Assembly (NCBI RefSeq): GCF_003576315.1
Contig: NZ_QWFZ01000033.1
Location: forward strand, 124,001 to 188,000
Direction of reading: 5' to 3'
From: Henriciella mobilis
Lineage (GTDB): Bacteria; Pseudomonadota; Alphaproteobacteria; Caulobacterales; Hyphomonadaceae
Length of the DNA stretch: 64,000 nt
Part shown: positions 8,560 to 16,110 of the stretch, piece by piece
How positions within the stretch are numbered: the stretch's first letter is position 1
Layout of the letters: each line of letters opens with the position of its first letter
Translations under genes and position numbers: made by a program
Notes under the pieces: generated by a model
Told to the model about the DNA's origin: nothing
Seen by the model: only the letters and a program-made list of their open reading frames with translations
Databases searched by the model: none

Positions 8560-9861
8560 ATGACCAGCATTCTTGAGCAACCGCTTGACCTGCCTTGCGG
8601 GGCGCAGCTTCCCAACCGCCTGTGCAAGGCGGCGATGACCGAACAGATCGCCGTCGGCAATCGCGCGGGCGAAGGCCATGCCCGGCTCTACAGGGCGTGG
8701 AGCGAGAGCGGCTGCGGCATGCTTCTGACGGGGAATGTGCTGATCGACCGGCGCCACCTGGAATCGCCCGGCAATGTCGTGGTGGATGGCCGCCCCGATG
8801 CCGATCATATGGCGGCCCTCAAGGCCTGGGCAGCGGCAGGACAGGAACGCGGCGGGAAGATGTGGATGCAGATCAGCCATGCCGGGCGCCAGACGCCGAA
8901 GCTGGTCAATCCGGCCCCGCATGCGCCGTCCGCCATACCGCTCGACCTGCCCGGCGGCCAGTTCGGCACGCCCGTCGCAATGGACGGCCAAGACATCCGC
9001 AAGGTGATCGAGGGCTTTGCGCTTTGCGCCAGCGTGGCACGCGAGGCCGGGTTTGACGGCGTGCAGATCCACGGCGCGCATGGCTACCTGATCAGCCAGT
9101 TCCTCAATCCGCGCGCCAATCAGCGCGAGGATGAATGGGGTGGCTACCTTGAGAATCGCGCGCGCCTGCTGCTCGAGACGGTCGACGCGGTCCGCACGGC
9201 CGTCGGGGCGGACTTCCCGGTCGGCGTGAAGCTCAATTCGGCCGATTTCCAGACCGGCGGCTTCAGTTTCGAGGAATGCCGCCAGGTGGTGCGCTGGCTG
9301 TCGGAAAAGAAGATCGACCTGCTGGAAGTCTCCGGCGGCAATTACGAACAGCCCAAGCTGCTCGGCATCGAGGGGTTCGAGGCCGCCGAGTACCAGCCCG
9401 TGCGCGAGAGCACCAAGGCGCGCGAAGCCTTCTTCGTCGACTATGCCGGTGAGGTCCGCGAGGAGGCCTCGATGCCGGTCATGGCGACTGGCGGATTCCG
9501 CTCGAAGGTGGCGATGGAGGAAGCGGTATCGGCCGGCCTTGCAGACATGATCGGTCTCGGCGCGCCGCTCTGCACCGATCCGCGCGGACCGGCGAAGATG
9601 CTGGCCGGTGAGATCGACCGGCTTGAAAACCACGCGAAGACAATGCGGCTTGGGCCGGGCTTCCTCGGGCCGGACAGCGGCATCGGCCTGTTCAAGATGA
9701 TCAATGCCCTCGGCCAGCAGGCCTGGAACTATATGGCGATCGAGGCGCTGTCCGAAGGCCGCGATGTTCCTAGGAAACTCGGCCTGCTCAGCGCATACAA
9801 CAAACACCAGAAGCGCCAGAAGTCACAGGTCAGGGCCTTGCAGGGCGCGGCGCAGGCCTGA
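8560..9861 (+). CDS. NADH:flavin oxidoreductase (old yellow enzyme family)
   Basis: A 433-residue FMN-dependent TIM-barrel ene-reductase. Visible family marks are NRLCKAAMTEQ at the N-terminus, WMQISHAGRQ (QxxHxGR), the substrate/FMN segment DGVQIHGAHGYLISQFLNPRANQREDEWGG, and LEVSGGNYE; GGFRSKVAMEEAVSAGLADMIGLGAPL carries the FMN phosphate site. It lacks the C-terminal NAD domain and FeS cluster of 2,4-dienoyl-CoA reductase, so it is the short single-domain type. It probably reduces an activated alkene such as an enone. It is followed after 94 bases by two luxR genes on the same strand, which may control it. Part of its 3' end seems to be duplicated at 10731-10787. Confidence 0.93.
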   Translation: MTSILEQPLDLPCGAQLPNRLCKAAMTEQIAVGNRAGEGHARLYRAWSESGCGMLLTGNVLIDRRHLESPGNVVVDGRPDADHMAALKAWAAAGQERGGKMWMQISHAGRQTPKLVNPAPHAPSAIPLDLPGGQFGTPVAMDGQDIRKVIEGFALCASVAREAGFDGVQIHGAHGYLISQFLNPRANQREDEWGGYLENRARLLLETVDAVRTAVGADFPVGVKLNSADFQTGGFSFEECRQVVRWLSEKKIDLLEVSGGNYEQPKLLGIEGFEAAEYQPVRESTKAREAFFVDYAGEVREEASMPVMATGGFRSKVAMEEAVSAGLADMIGLGAPLCTDPRGPAKMLAGEIDRLENHAKTMRLGPGFLGPDSGIGLFKMINALGQQAWNYMAIEALSEGRDVPRKLGLLSAYNKHQKRQKSQVRALQGAAQA

Positions 9862-9874
9862 CTGCTTTTCGGGC

Positions 9875-9885
9875 CAGTTGAACTG
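9875..9885. promoter_or_regulatory. Short palindrome upstream of the first luxR gene
   Basis: CAGTT-G-AACTG is a perfect odd-length dyad, flanked by GGGC and CCC so the symmetry extends imperfectly. It lies 14 bases after the oxidoreductase stop and 70 bases before the luxR ATG. A related, imperfect copy (GGGCAAGTTGAATGGC, 10772-10787) lies upstream of the second luxR gene. It could be an operator for these regulators; this is inference from position and symmetry only. Confidence 0.3.
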
Positions 9886-9955
9886 CCCTTCCCGCATTGA
9901 AGCGGCGCCGAACAGGCTTACGTCGCGTCATTAGCAAAATTTGCGGGAAGTGCAC

Positions 9956-10669
9956 ATGGAACTCCTGGCTTATCTGGAAGCGGTTTCCGACTGTCAGACA
10001 AAGGAAGCTCTGGACGAGGTCCTGATCGACACATGCAATCGCATCGGCGTCGCGGCGCTGTCGGGATACAACTTTCCGGTCAGTGCCTATGATGATGATC
10101 AGCGCCTGCCGATCATTTCGACCTGGCCGGACTCTGTGCGGGCTGTCTATCGCGACATCATGGTCGGGGACGATCCGCTCATGAATGCGGCCATGGCGCT
10201 CGGCATACCGGTCCACTTCCGCTCACTGACGGCGAAAATGGACCTGAACGAGAAGGGGCAGACCTTCGTCGCTGCAATGTTTGCGGCCGGATTGGTCGAC
10301 GGTGTCATCACTCCGGTCATCTCACGGCCCGGCAATGTCGCCTGCTTTGCCGCCGCCTTCGAGGAAGAGCGCAATGATATCCGCCCGGCCGAGCTGAGGC
10401 GCATCAAATTCCTCTTCTCGGAATACTATTTCCGCTATCGCGAGCTCACCGATGTGCGTGTCAACGAGCTTTCCCTGCGCGAACGCCAGGTGATGGTCGC
10501 CATCGTGAACGCCAAGTCCAACCCGCAGATTGCGCGTGAGCTTGGCGTGTCGGAGCACACGGTCGGCACCTATGTACGCCGCTGTTTCGAAAAGCTCGAC
10601 GTGAATAACCGCACACAGGCGATTGTGCGATTTCTTGGCGGGGGTGCCGGCAGCCTGCCCAGTTTATAG
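9956..10669 (+). CDS. LuxR-type regulator with autoinducer-binding-like domain (copy 1)
   Basis: A 237-residue transcription factor. Residues about 15-165 match the autoinducer-binding domain and about 172-232 are a GerE/LuxR helix-turn-helix (LSLRERQVMVAIV, NPQIARELGVSEHTVGTYVRR). In the ligand domain the DP motif is kept (GDDPL, about 72-75), but the canonical W-x3-Y pair is altered: the residue four before Tyr65 is Val, and a Trp sits three earlier at a WP dipeptide. No luxI-type synthase is in the window, so this is a LuxR solo; its ligand, if any, may not be a standard acyl-homoserine lactone. The ATG at 9956 is chosen over a TTG at 9941 because GGGAAG lies five bases upstream. Copy 2 follows 208 bases downstream, roughly 60 percent identical by eye. 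Confidence 0.92.
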   Translation: MELLAYLEAVSDCQTKEALDEVLIDTCNRIGVAALSGYNFPVSAYDDDQRLPIISTWPDSVRAVYRDIMVGDDPLMNAAMALGIPVHFRSLTAKMDLNEKGQTFVAAMFAAGLVDGVITPVISRPGNVACFAAAFEEERNDIRPAELRRIKFLFSEYYFRYRELTDVRVNELSLRERQVMVAIVNAKSNPQIARELGVSEHTVGTYVRRCFEKLDVNNRTQAIVRFLGGGAGSLPSL

Positions 10670-10730
10670 CGCCGCCCCGGGTGGGGCCTCGACGTCCCAA
10701 AAAAATCCTGGCCGGTTCAGCGCAATTGGT

Positions 10731-10787
10731 AATCGCCAGAAGCACCAGAAATCACAGGCAAAAAACCTTCAGGGCAAGTTGAATGGC
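10731..10787 (+). pseudogene. Probable remnant of a duplicated oxidoreductase 3' end
   Basis: Between the two luxR copies, 10740-10758 matches 9811-9829 in the 3' end of the oxidoreductase gene at 17 of 19 positions. In the same relative frame both encode QKSQ followed two to three residues later by LQG (HQKSQAKNLQG here, RQKSQVRALQG there). A further similar block follows (GGGCAAGTTGAA here, GGGCCAGTTGAA at 9871) if a deletion of about 28 bases is allowed. The simplest reading is that the duplication giving two luxR genes also copied the end of the upstream gene, which has since decayed. Confidence 0.5.
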
Positions 10788-10877
10788 GGGGCCGCGGGAA
10801 TAAACCCGGCCATTGACTATTGAGTTATTTGAGAATGGCATAGTTTACTTACGGTAGAAGAAACGAAAGCTGGGTTC

Positions 10878-11600
10878 GTGCTGGACCTCTCGGCCTATCT
10901 CAATGAAATTTACCGCTGCACGTCCCGGGATGACCTGGACGAGGTGCTGATCGAGACGTTTGAATCGATCGGGGCCACCGCCCTATCGGGTTACACCTTC
11001 CCCTTCGGCGGCGCCGCATCCACCAGACAGCTGCCCATCCTTTCGACCTGGCCGGAGAGTGTGAGAGCCGCCTATCGCCAGCAGATGGCCGGCGACGATC
11101 CGATCATGTATGCGGCCATGACACTCGGCATGCCGGTGCATTTCCTGACGCTGGAAGCCTCGCTCGACTTCAATGATCGCGGCACATCGGTCCTGGACGT
11201 GATGCGCGCAGCGGGCTTCCATGACGGGGTGACCACGCCCGTCTATTCCAAGCCCGGCGATTTTGCCTATTTCGTTGCCGCCTTCGAGGAGGAACGCCCG
11301 GACCTGACCCCGGCGGACCTGCGCCGGATCAAGTTTCTCTTCTCGGAGTATTTCTACCGCCTCAGGGAGCTCGAGACGGTGCGCATGGATACGCTGTCGC
11401 GGCGCGAGCTGCAGGTCCTGGTCGCCATGGTGCACGACAAGTCGAACACCGAGATTGCGCGCCTGCTCGGCGTGTCCGAACATACGGTCGGCACCTATGT
11501 GCGCCGCTGTTTCGAGAAGCTGAACGTGCACAGCCGCACCCAGGCGGTGCTGCGTTTTGTCGGCGCCGGGACGATGGAAATTCCGCCGCTGGAGCCCTAG
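10878..11600 (+). CDS. LuxR-type regulator with autoinducer-binding-like domain (copy 2)
   Basis: A 240-residue paralogue of the preceding gene with the same two domains: ligand-binding-like residues about 15-165 and a GerE helix-turn-helix (LSRRELQVLVAMV, NTEIARLLGVSEHTVGTYVRR) near the C-terminus. Like copy 1 it keeps GDDP and STWPxSVRxxY, with Val where canonical LuxR proteins have the ligand-contacting Trp. The GTG at 10878 is taken as start because it aligns exactly with the ATG of copy 1 (MLDLSAYLNE against MELLAYLEAV); the ribosome site is weak. The 208 bases before it are AT-richer than surrounding DNA at 10800-10870, with a TTGACT at 10813 that could be a -35 element. Confidence 0.9.
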   Translation: MLDLSAYLNEIYRCTSRDDLDEVLIETFESIGATALSGYTFPFGGAASTRQLPILSTWPESVRAAYRQQMAGDDPIMYAAMTLGMPVHFLTLEASLDFNDRGTSVLDVMRAAGFHDGVTTPVYSKPGDFAYFVAAFEEERPDLTPADLRRIKFLFSEYFYRLRELETVRMDTLSRRELQVLVAMVHDKSNTEIARLLGVSEHTVGTYVRRCFEKLNVHSRTQAVLRFVGAGTMEIPPLEP

Positions 11601-11609
11601 CGGGCCTGG

Positions 11610-12422
11610 CTAGATCAGCCCCCGGTCCTTCAGCCGCCCGACCAGCACCTTCACATCATATTCCTCGTCGCCCTCATAGCGCGGGGCGTATTTGGCATAG
11701 GCCGATCTCAACGCGTCCATGCGCTCGTCGATCCGCACGACATTGTAGGCGTGGCTGACGACGAAGCGCTCACCGGCCTTGATCTGCGGATAGATGATGG
11801 CGGCGAAATCGTCGGCCGGCATGACATGTTCGTTGAATTGCGGGTTCAGCTCCGAGGCGACCCAGCCGGGAATGATCAGGCCAACGGTGATATAGTTCGG
11901 CACCTGCTGGCGGAACATCTCGGTGAGGCCGAGCACAGCGTGCTTGGAGGCGATGTAGGCCGCGCCGGTGGAGGCGCAGAAGAAGGAGTTCTCAGAGCCG
12001 GTATTGTAGATCATGGCCGGCGAGCCCTGTTCCTTCATCCGGTTGCCGAAGACGCGGCAGCCATGCCAGACGCCCCAGAAGTTCACGTCCATGATGCGGT
12101 GGGCATCTTCCATCGGCGTGTCCGGCAGGCGCTTCTCGCGCAGCCCGATCCCGGCATTGTTGATCAGTACGTCGCAGCGGCCATGCTGGCCCCAGGTGAA
12201 GTGGGCGAGCTTCTCGACGCTTTCGAGGTCGGTGACATCGCACACCGTCCAGCGCGCATCCACGCCAAGCTCGCCCAGCATCTCGCAGGCTTCCTCCATC
12301 CGGTGCTCGCGCGGCTCGGCGATCACGATTTTCGCGCCGTCCGCGCCGAATTTCTTGGCGAGCGCATAGCCGATCCCCGTCGCCCCGCCGGTAATCACGA
12401 CGGTCTTGTCCTTCATGTTCAT
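11610..12422 (-). CDS. SDR family oxidoreductase
   Basis: A 270-residue short-chain dehydrogenase on the minus strand. It has the TGGATGIG nucleotide-binding loop at about residues 11-18, NNAGIG, the catalytic Ser region in MIYNTGSENSFF (where the usual SSxx is replaced by NTGSE) and YIASKHAVLGL giving Tyr-Lys. The C-terminal part (residues 200-270) differs from FabG-type enzymes and lacks the VDGG end. GGGAGG five bases before the ATG at 12422 supports that start; a second ATG is two codons in. It faces the LuxR genes with a nine-base gap. Substrate is unknown. Confidence 0.9.
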   Translation of the reverse strand: MNMKDKTVVITGGATGIGYALAKKFGADGAKIVIAEPREHRMEEACEMLGELGVDARWTVCDVTDLESVEKLAHFTWGQHGRCDVLINNAGIGLREKRLPDTPMEDAHRIMDVNFWGVWHGCRVFGNRMKEQGSPAMIYNTGSENSFFCASTGAAYIASKHAVLGLTEMFRQQVPNYITVGLIIPGWVASELNPQFNEHVMPADDFAAIIYPQIKAGERFVVSHAYNVVRIDERMDALRSAYAKYAPRYEGDEEYDVKVLVGRLKDRGLI

Positions 12423-12482
12423 GTCTGCCTCCCATCTCTTGTTGGCGGCGATAGTGGCACGCCGCAGTCCCGGCGCACAGGC

Positions 12483-13121
12483 TCAGCCGAGCATCCAGTC
12501 GAAGAGCGGCTTCAGGCGTCTGAATTCGGCAAGGCAGCTTGCCGGGCCATCATCGCCGAAGGCTGTCTCGACCGGCAGGGCGTCGATCCAGGCGGTGAGG
12601 CCCTTGCGGCGCAGCAGTTCGCCGCGCTCATGGTCCTGCGGATAGGGCGCGGGCACGCGTTTCAGGTCCGGCGCGCTGAAGCGGACGCCATCCTTGCCGA
12701 GCGCGTCCATGAGACCGGCCAGCGCCGCACCATCCTTGCCGTCGATCCGGGCCCGCCAGGCGTCGAGATCGGCGCGCTCGAATTCGAACATGCCGACGCC
12801 GAGGGTCAGGTCGCCCGGTTCGAGGCCGAGCATCCAGCGCGGCGAGCCGGACTGGCCGCAATCGGGCGCCCAGGCCATGCGAAGATAGGTGTTGTAGGGC
12901 GTCTTGTCCTTCGAGAAGCGGACATCGCGCGGCAGGCGGAAGATCTTCGCGCTGTAGTCATGGCCGGTCATCTGCTTGAAGCCGGCCGCCATGGCGTCGG
13001 CGAAAGCGCCGGACGGGGCTGTGAAGGCGGCGTCGCGCGTCTTCTTGTTGGCATTGAACCAGTCGCGGTCATTATTGGCGGCAAGATCGGTGAGGAAGGC
13101 GATGAGAGCGGGACCCTGCAT
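12483..13121 (-). CDS. DUF2461 domain-containing protein
   Basis: The protein (212 residues from the ATG at 13121) matches DUF2461/TIGR02453: LIAFLTDLAANNDRDWFNANK at the N-terminus, FRLPRDVRFSKDKTPYNTYLRMAW in the middle and GVGMFEFERADLDAWR later are family signatures. The function is not known. GGAG lies eight bases before 13121, a better fit than for the ATG at 13127, which overlaps the stop of the preceding gene. It is encoded directly behind the TfoX-like gene, and the two are often neighbours by virtue of co-transcription here; whether they act together is unknown. Confidence 0.88.
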   Translation of the reverse strand: MQGPALIAFLTDLAANNDRDWFNANKKTRDAAFTAPSGAFADAMAAGFKQMTGHDYSAKIFRLPRDVRFSKDKTPYNTYLRMAWAPDCGQSGSPRWMLGLEPGDLTLGVGMFEFERADLDAWRARIDGKDGAALAGLMDALGKDGVRFSAPDLKRVPAPYPQDHERGELLRRKGLTAWIDALPVETAFGDDGPASCLAEFRRLKPLFDWMLG

Positions 13122-13123
13122 CG

Positions 13124-13465
13124 TCATTTCTCCGGCAGGGACAGGGCATGGCTGACGGCGAGGGAGACCCAGTCGCGCAGCAGGGCATCATCGCAGGCCT
13201 CCTCATCGACATGGAAAAAGCCCGACATGCGGCGGCCGCCATGCACCATCGGCTCACCGCCGGGCAGGGCGGACGCTTCGGCCTCATTGTCCTTGCCGAC
13301 CCGGAACATGAAGCGTGACGGACCGGCTTTCGCGCTGCTGACCCCGCCGACCATGTTGCCGTTCAGCAGGAAACAGAGCCCGCCCATCATCTTCTTCTCG
13401 CTGAGGCCGACCAGGCCAGTCAGCGCCCGGCGGAACCGGTCAGCTGTCTGTTCGTCATACGCCAT
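13124..13465 (-). CDS. TfoX N-terminal domain protein
   Basis: A 113-residue protein made up of a single TfoX/Sxy N-terminal domain: VGLSEKKMMGGLCFLLNGNMVGGV, RVGKDNEAEA and a C-terminal DWVSLAVSHALSLP helix. It lacks the second TfoX domain and so is not a clear competence regulator; small single-domain members are common in alphaproteobacteria with no known role. The ATG at 13465 is chosen because AGAGGA precedes it on the minus strand; the frame extends nine codons further without support. Its stop lies two bases before the DUF2461 start. Confidence 0.85.
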   Translation of the reverse strand: MAYDEQTADRFRRALTGLVGLSEKKMMGGLCFLLNGNMVGGVSSAKAGPSRFMFRVGKDNEAEASALPGGEPMVHGGRRMSGFFHVDEEACDDALLRDWVSLAVSHALSLPEK

Positions 13466-13538
13466 CCGGTCGATCCTCTGGCGTCGCGCCAAAGCAGAAC
13501 TGGCCGAGATAATTGGCGAGCGTGTCGTTGATCTTCAC
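13455..13538 (-). CDS. Possible 27-residue small ORF upstream of the TfoX-like gene
   Basis: Reading from a GTG at 13538, a 27-residue frame (MKINDTLANYLGQF then CFGATPEDRPDGV) ends at 13455 and overlaps the TfoX-like start by 11 bases. GGAGGGG at 13546-13552 is a strong ribosome site at good spacing. The composition looks protein-like, in contrast to the upstream part of the same frame. It could be a real small protein or a leader that couples translation of the next gene. There is no recognised family. Confidence 0.35.
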   Translation of the reverse strand: MKINDTLANYLGQFCFGATPEDRPDGV

Positions 13539-13709
13539 TGGCAGGTCCCCTCCACGCGTTGAGCCTACGACAGCTTGCGCCGGAATGGCCAGACCGGATT
13601 TCGATTTCGGGTTGACGGCGCGCGCCGTGCCGGATGCGCGAATTAGGCCTCGCCTTGCGCGGGCGGATTGGCCAGTATGCTGGCTGGCGATACCAGGGGC
13701 GAGGGGCCG

Positions 13710-14456
13710 ATGCGTCTTCGGAGACTGAGCGAGCATATCGGGCAGCAGAACTGGCTGGCGGTCGGGCTCGACTTCCTGATCGTGGTGGCCGGTGTGTTCA
13801 TCGGTCTCCAGCTTGGCAACTGGAACACCGCGCGCGCCGATCGGGCGGCCTATCAGGACGCGCTGGAGCGCTACCGCGCGGAGGTTGTGACCAACCTTGC
13901 GACCCTCGACGAGGCCGACGAACAGGCCATTGTGACTCTCGAATTCGTATCGAATGCTTTTGACAGCCTGCTATCGTGTGACGACTCCCCCGAAGCGCTG
14001 GCGGCCGTCAACAGGGGGATCAATGTGATCATGGGCACGAGTGGCCTGTCGCTGCGCAGCTCGGCGCTGGAGGAGCTGACCTCCTCGCCCCGGCTGCTGG
14101 CCCGGCAAGGCGAAGACGCCCGAAAGCGGTTCAGTGACACAGCCTATTACAAGTCGGTCTTCCTGCGCGAGGCTGAATTTATCGAAGTGCTGCCGCTGGA
14201 TGAGCGGGCGCAGAACAACCCGATCATCGAGGTTGGCGCGATCACCCGGCGCGAAGTGAACTATGCCGGGCGGGACTATTCGCGCCCGGACCGGTTGCTT
14301 CGCCTGGGCGTGCCCGTCAGCGCGGCCTGCCGCAATGACCGGCTGATCAAGTCTTTCTACACCTGGGAGCGCTGGCAGTCGGCCTTGCCGGCGGTGAGCC
14401 GCATCCTGCGCGAGCAGCTGGAGAGCGATCTTGCCTGGCTCGAAGGGCAGGCGTGA
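13710..14456 (+). CDS. Membrane-anchored hypothetical protein
   Basis: A 248-residue protein with one membrane segment at about residues 14-32 (WLAVGLDFLIVVAGVFIGLQLG), followed by NWN and a long soluble part that begins with a helical region. This N-terminal pattern (RRLSEHI, then the helix, then GNWN) is shared by a group of uncharacterised alphaproteobacterial and bacteroidete proteins resembling DUF6090; no activity is known. The soluble part is probably periplasmic. GAGGGG just before 13710 supports the start over an in-frame ATG at 13668. It is transcribed away from the TfoX-like gene. Confidence 0.8.
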   Translation: MRLRRLSEHIGQQNWLAVGLDFLIVVAGVFIGLQLGNWNTARADRAAYQDALERYRAEVVTNLATLDEADEQAIVTLEFVSNAFDSLLSCDDSPEALAAVNRGINVIMGTSGLSLRSSALEELTSSPRLLARQGEDARKRFSDTAYYKSVFLREAEFIEVLPLDERAQNNPIIEVGAITRREVNYAGRDYSRPDRLLRLGVPVSAACRNDRLIKSFYTWERWQSALPAVSRILREQLESDLAWLEGQA

Positions 14457-14552
14457 TCCTCAGCTTTCACCCCACGTCATACCTTGCCGCGGACGCCGCG
14501 CCTGCTACCTAATCCGGCAGAAAAGATAACCGCTGAAGGTAGAGGTTTGCCC

Positions 14553-15572
14553 ATGTCTGTCCCGCCCGTGCTCCAGAATCTTCGTATCCCGGTTATCGGG
14601 TCTCCGCTTTTCATCATTTCCAATCCGGACCTGGTGATTGCCCAGTGCAAGGCCGGCGTTGTCGGCTCGTTCCCGTCGCTGAATGCGCGTCCGATCAGCC
14701 AGCTCGATGAGTGGCTCGACCGGATCACCTCCGAGCTCGACGCCCATAACAAGGCCAATCCGGACCGGCCGGCCGCGCCCTTCGCGGTCAACCAGATCGT
14801 CCACAAGACGAACAACCGCCTGGAAGAAGACCTCGAGCTTTGCGTGAAATACAAGGTGCCGCTGGTGATCACCTCGCTCGGCGCACGCACCGAGGTCAAC
14901 CAAGCCATCCATTCCTATGGCGGCATCGTCATGCATGACGTGATCGACACATGGTTTGCCAACAAGGCGCTGGAGAAGGGCGCCGACGGCCTGATCGCGG
15001 TTTGCGCCGGGGCCGGCGGGCATGCCGGGCGGCTCTCGCCTTTCGCGCTGATCCAGGAAATCCGCAAGTTCTTCGACGGTCCGCTCGCCCTGTCGGGGTC
15101 GATCGCGCATGGCGGGGCAGTCGCCGCGGCGCAGGCCATGGGCGCTGATTTCGCCTATATCGGCTCGGCCTTCATCGCCTGCGACGAGGCCAATGCCGTG
15201 GACGGCTACAAGGATGCCATCGTCGAGTATGGCGCCGAGGATATCGTCTATTCGAACCTGTTTACCGGCGTGCACGGCAACTATCTCAAGCCGTCGATCG
15301 AGGCGGCCGGGCTGGACCCGAACAATTTGCCTGAAAGCGATCCGAGCAAGATGAATTTTGGCTCCGGCGGCAATCAGAAGTCCAAGGCCTGGAAAGACAT
15401 CTGGGGTTGCGGGCAGGGCATTGGCGCGGTCGACAAACGCATGTCGACGGCCGAGTTCGTCGACCGGCTGGCGCGCGAATATGAAGGCGCCATCGCCGCC
15501 CTCAACCAGCACAAGGCCTTCCGGCCGGAAGCGGCCGTGGCGAAACAGGCTGCAACCAGCGGCATCCTCTAG
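14553..15572 (+). CDS. Nitronate monooxygenase family protein
   Basis: A 339-residue FMN-dependent TIM-barrel enzyme of the nitronate monooxygenase/2-nitropropane dioxygenase family. IPVIGSPLFIISNPDLVIAQCKAGVVGSFP is the standard N-terminus, VCAGAGGHAG forms the glycine-rich segment near the catalytic His (HAG), and ALSGSIAHGGAVAAAQAMGADFAYIGSAF is the phosphate-binding region. Such enzymes oxidise nitronates; several paralogues in these bacteria have unknown substrates. AGGTAGAGG upstream supports the ATG at 14553. It stands alone between two unrelated genes. Confidence 0.93.
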   Translation: MSVPPVLQNLRIPVIGSPLFIISNPDLVIAQCKAGVVGSFPSLNARPISQLDEWLDRITSELDAHNKANPDRPAAPFAVNQIVHKTNNRLEEDLELCVKYKVPLVITSLGARTEVNQAIHSYGGIVMHDVIDTWFANKALEKGADGLIAVCAGAGGHAGRLSPFALIQEIRKFFDGPLALSGSIAHGGAVAAAQAMGADFAYIGSAFIACDEANAVDGYKDAIVEYGAEDIVYSNLFTGVHGNYLKPSIEAAGLDPNNLPESDPSKMNFGSGGNQKSKAWKDIWGCGQGIGAVDKRMSTAEFVDRLAREYEGAIAALNQHKAFRPEAAVAKQAATSGIL

Positions 15573-15653
15573 GAAGCTGTTCGCAAGGCCCGGAATTCAA
15601 ACACTTAATTCGGGCATCCTCCCAATTCGTCCGACAGCGGACGGGCGCCGCTA

Positions 15654-15681
15654 GTCTATCCTCCGTCAAAGGAGGATAGGC
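15654..15681 (+). promoter_or_regulatory. Hairpin that buries the ribosome binding site of the M15 peptidase gene
   Basis: CTATCCTCC (15656-15664) and GGAGGATAG (15671-15679) are perfectly complementary around a six-base loop. A T-G wobble and a G-C pair extend the stem to 11 pairs, from 15654 to 15681, ending one base before the GTG start at 15682. The right arm contains the whole Shine-Dalgarno sequence (GGAGG). In RNA this would hide the ribosome site, so translation should be low unless the stem is opened. No poly-T tract follows, so it is not a terminator. Confidence 0.7.
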
Positions 15682-16110
15682 GTGCTGTTCCATTGCGTGA
15701 GAGAGGCGGGCCGGGCGGTTGCGGCCGGCTGGCGCTGGCCGCATTTTTCGATTGCGGAACTGGCCTGCCGGTGCGGCGGACGGTTCTGCGGCGGCGAATA
15801 CTGGCATGACGCGGCGTTTCTCGATGGGCTCGAGCAGATGCGGGCCGATATGGGCGCGCCGCTTTTCATCACGTCGGGGCATCGATGTGCGGGCTGGAAT
15901 GCAGCGGTCGACGGGGCGCCGCTATCGATGCACAAGCAGCTGGCCGCCGATATCCGTCTGGCCGGGCATGACCGGTTCGCCCTGCTGTCAGCCGCAGAGC
16001 GAGCGGGTTTTGCCGGCTTTGGTCTCGCGCGCAGCTTCCTCCATATCGACAGGCGGGCGCGGCCAGCGCGCTGGTTCTATCCGGGAAGCGAAACAGTATG
16101 GACGATATAG
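15682..16110 (+). CDS. M15-type peptidase (phage endolysin-like)
   Basis: A 142-residue peptidase M15A-type zinc enzyme, expected to cut peptide cross-links of peptidoglycan. The zinc ligands are visible: His and Asp in SMHKQLAADIRL (SxHxxxxAxD) and His in FLHIDRR (HxD); SGHRCAGWNAAVDG is the usual preceding loop. The N-terminal WRWPHFSIAELACRC segment with four Cys is the motif seen in phage and prophage members. There is no signal peptide, which fits an endolysin released by a holin. The GTG at 15682 follows a strong but hairpin-trapped GGAGG. The next gene, a holin-like membrane protein, overlaps its end by 13 bases, so the two form a lysis-like pair with no other phage genes nearby. Confidence 0.88.
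   Translation: MLFHCVREAGRAVAAGWRWPHFSIAELACRCGGRFCGGEYWHDAAFLDGLEQMRADMGAPLFITSGHRCAGWNAAVDGAPLSMHKQLAADIRLAGHDRFALLSAAERAGFAGFGLARSFLHIDRRARPARWFYPGSETVWTI

Noticed and set aside
11751-13562. A 603-codon plus-strand frame over the SDR, DUF2461 and TfoX-like genes
   Set aside because: Three real genes with family motifs lie on the minus strand; the long frame spans their borders.
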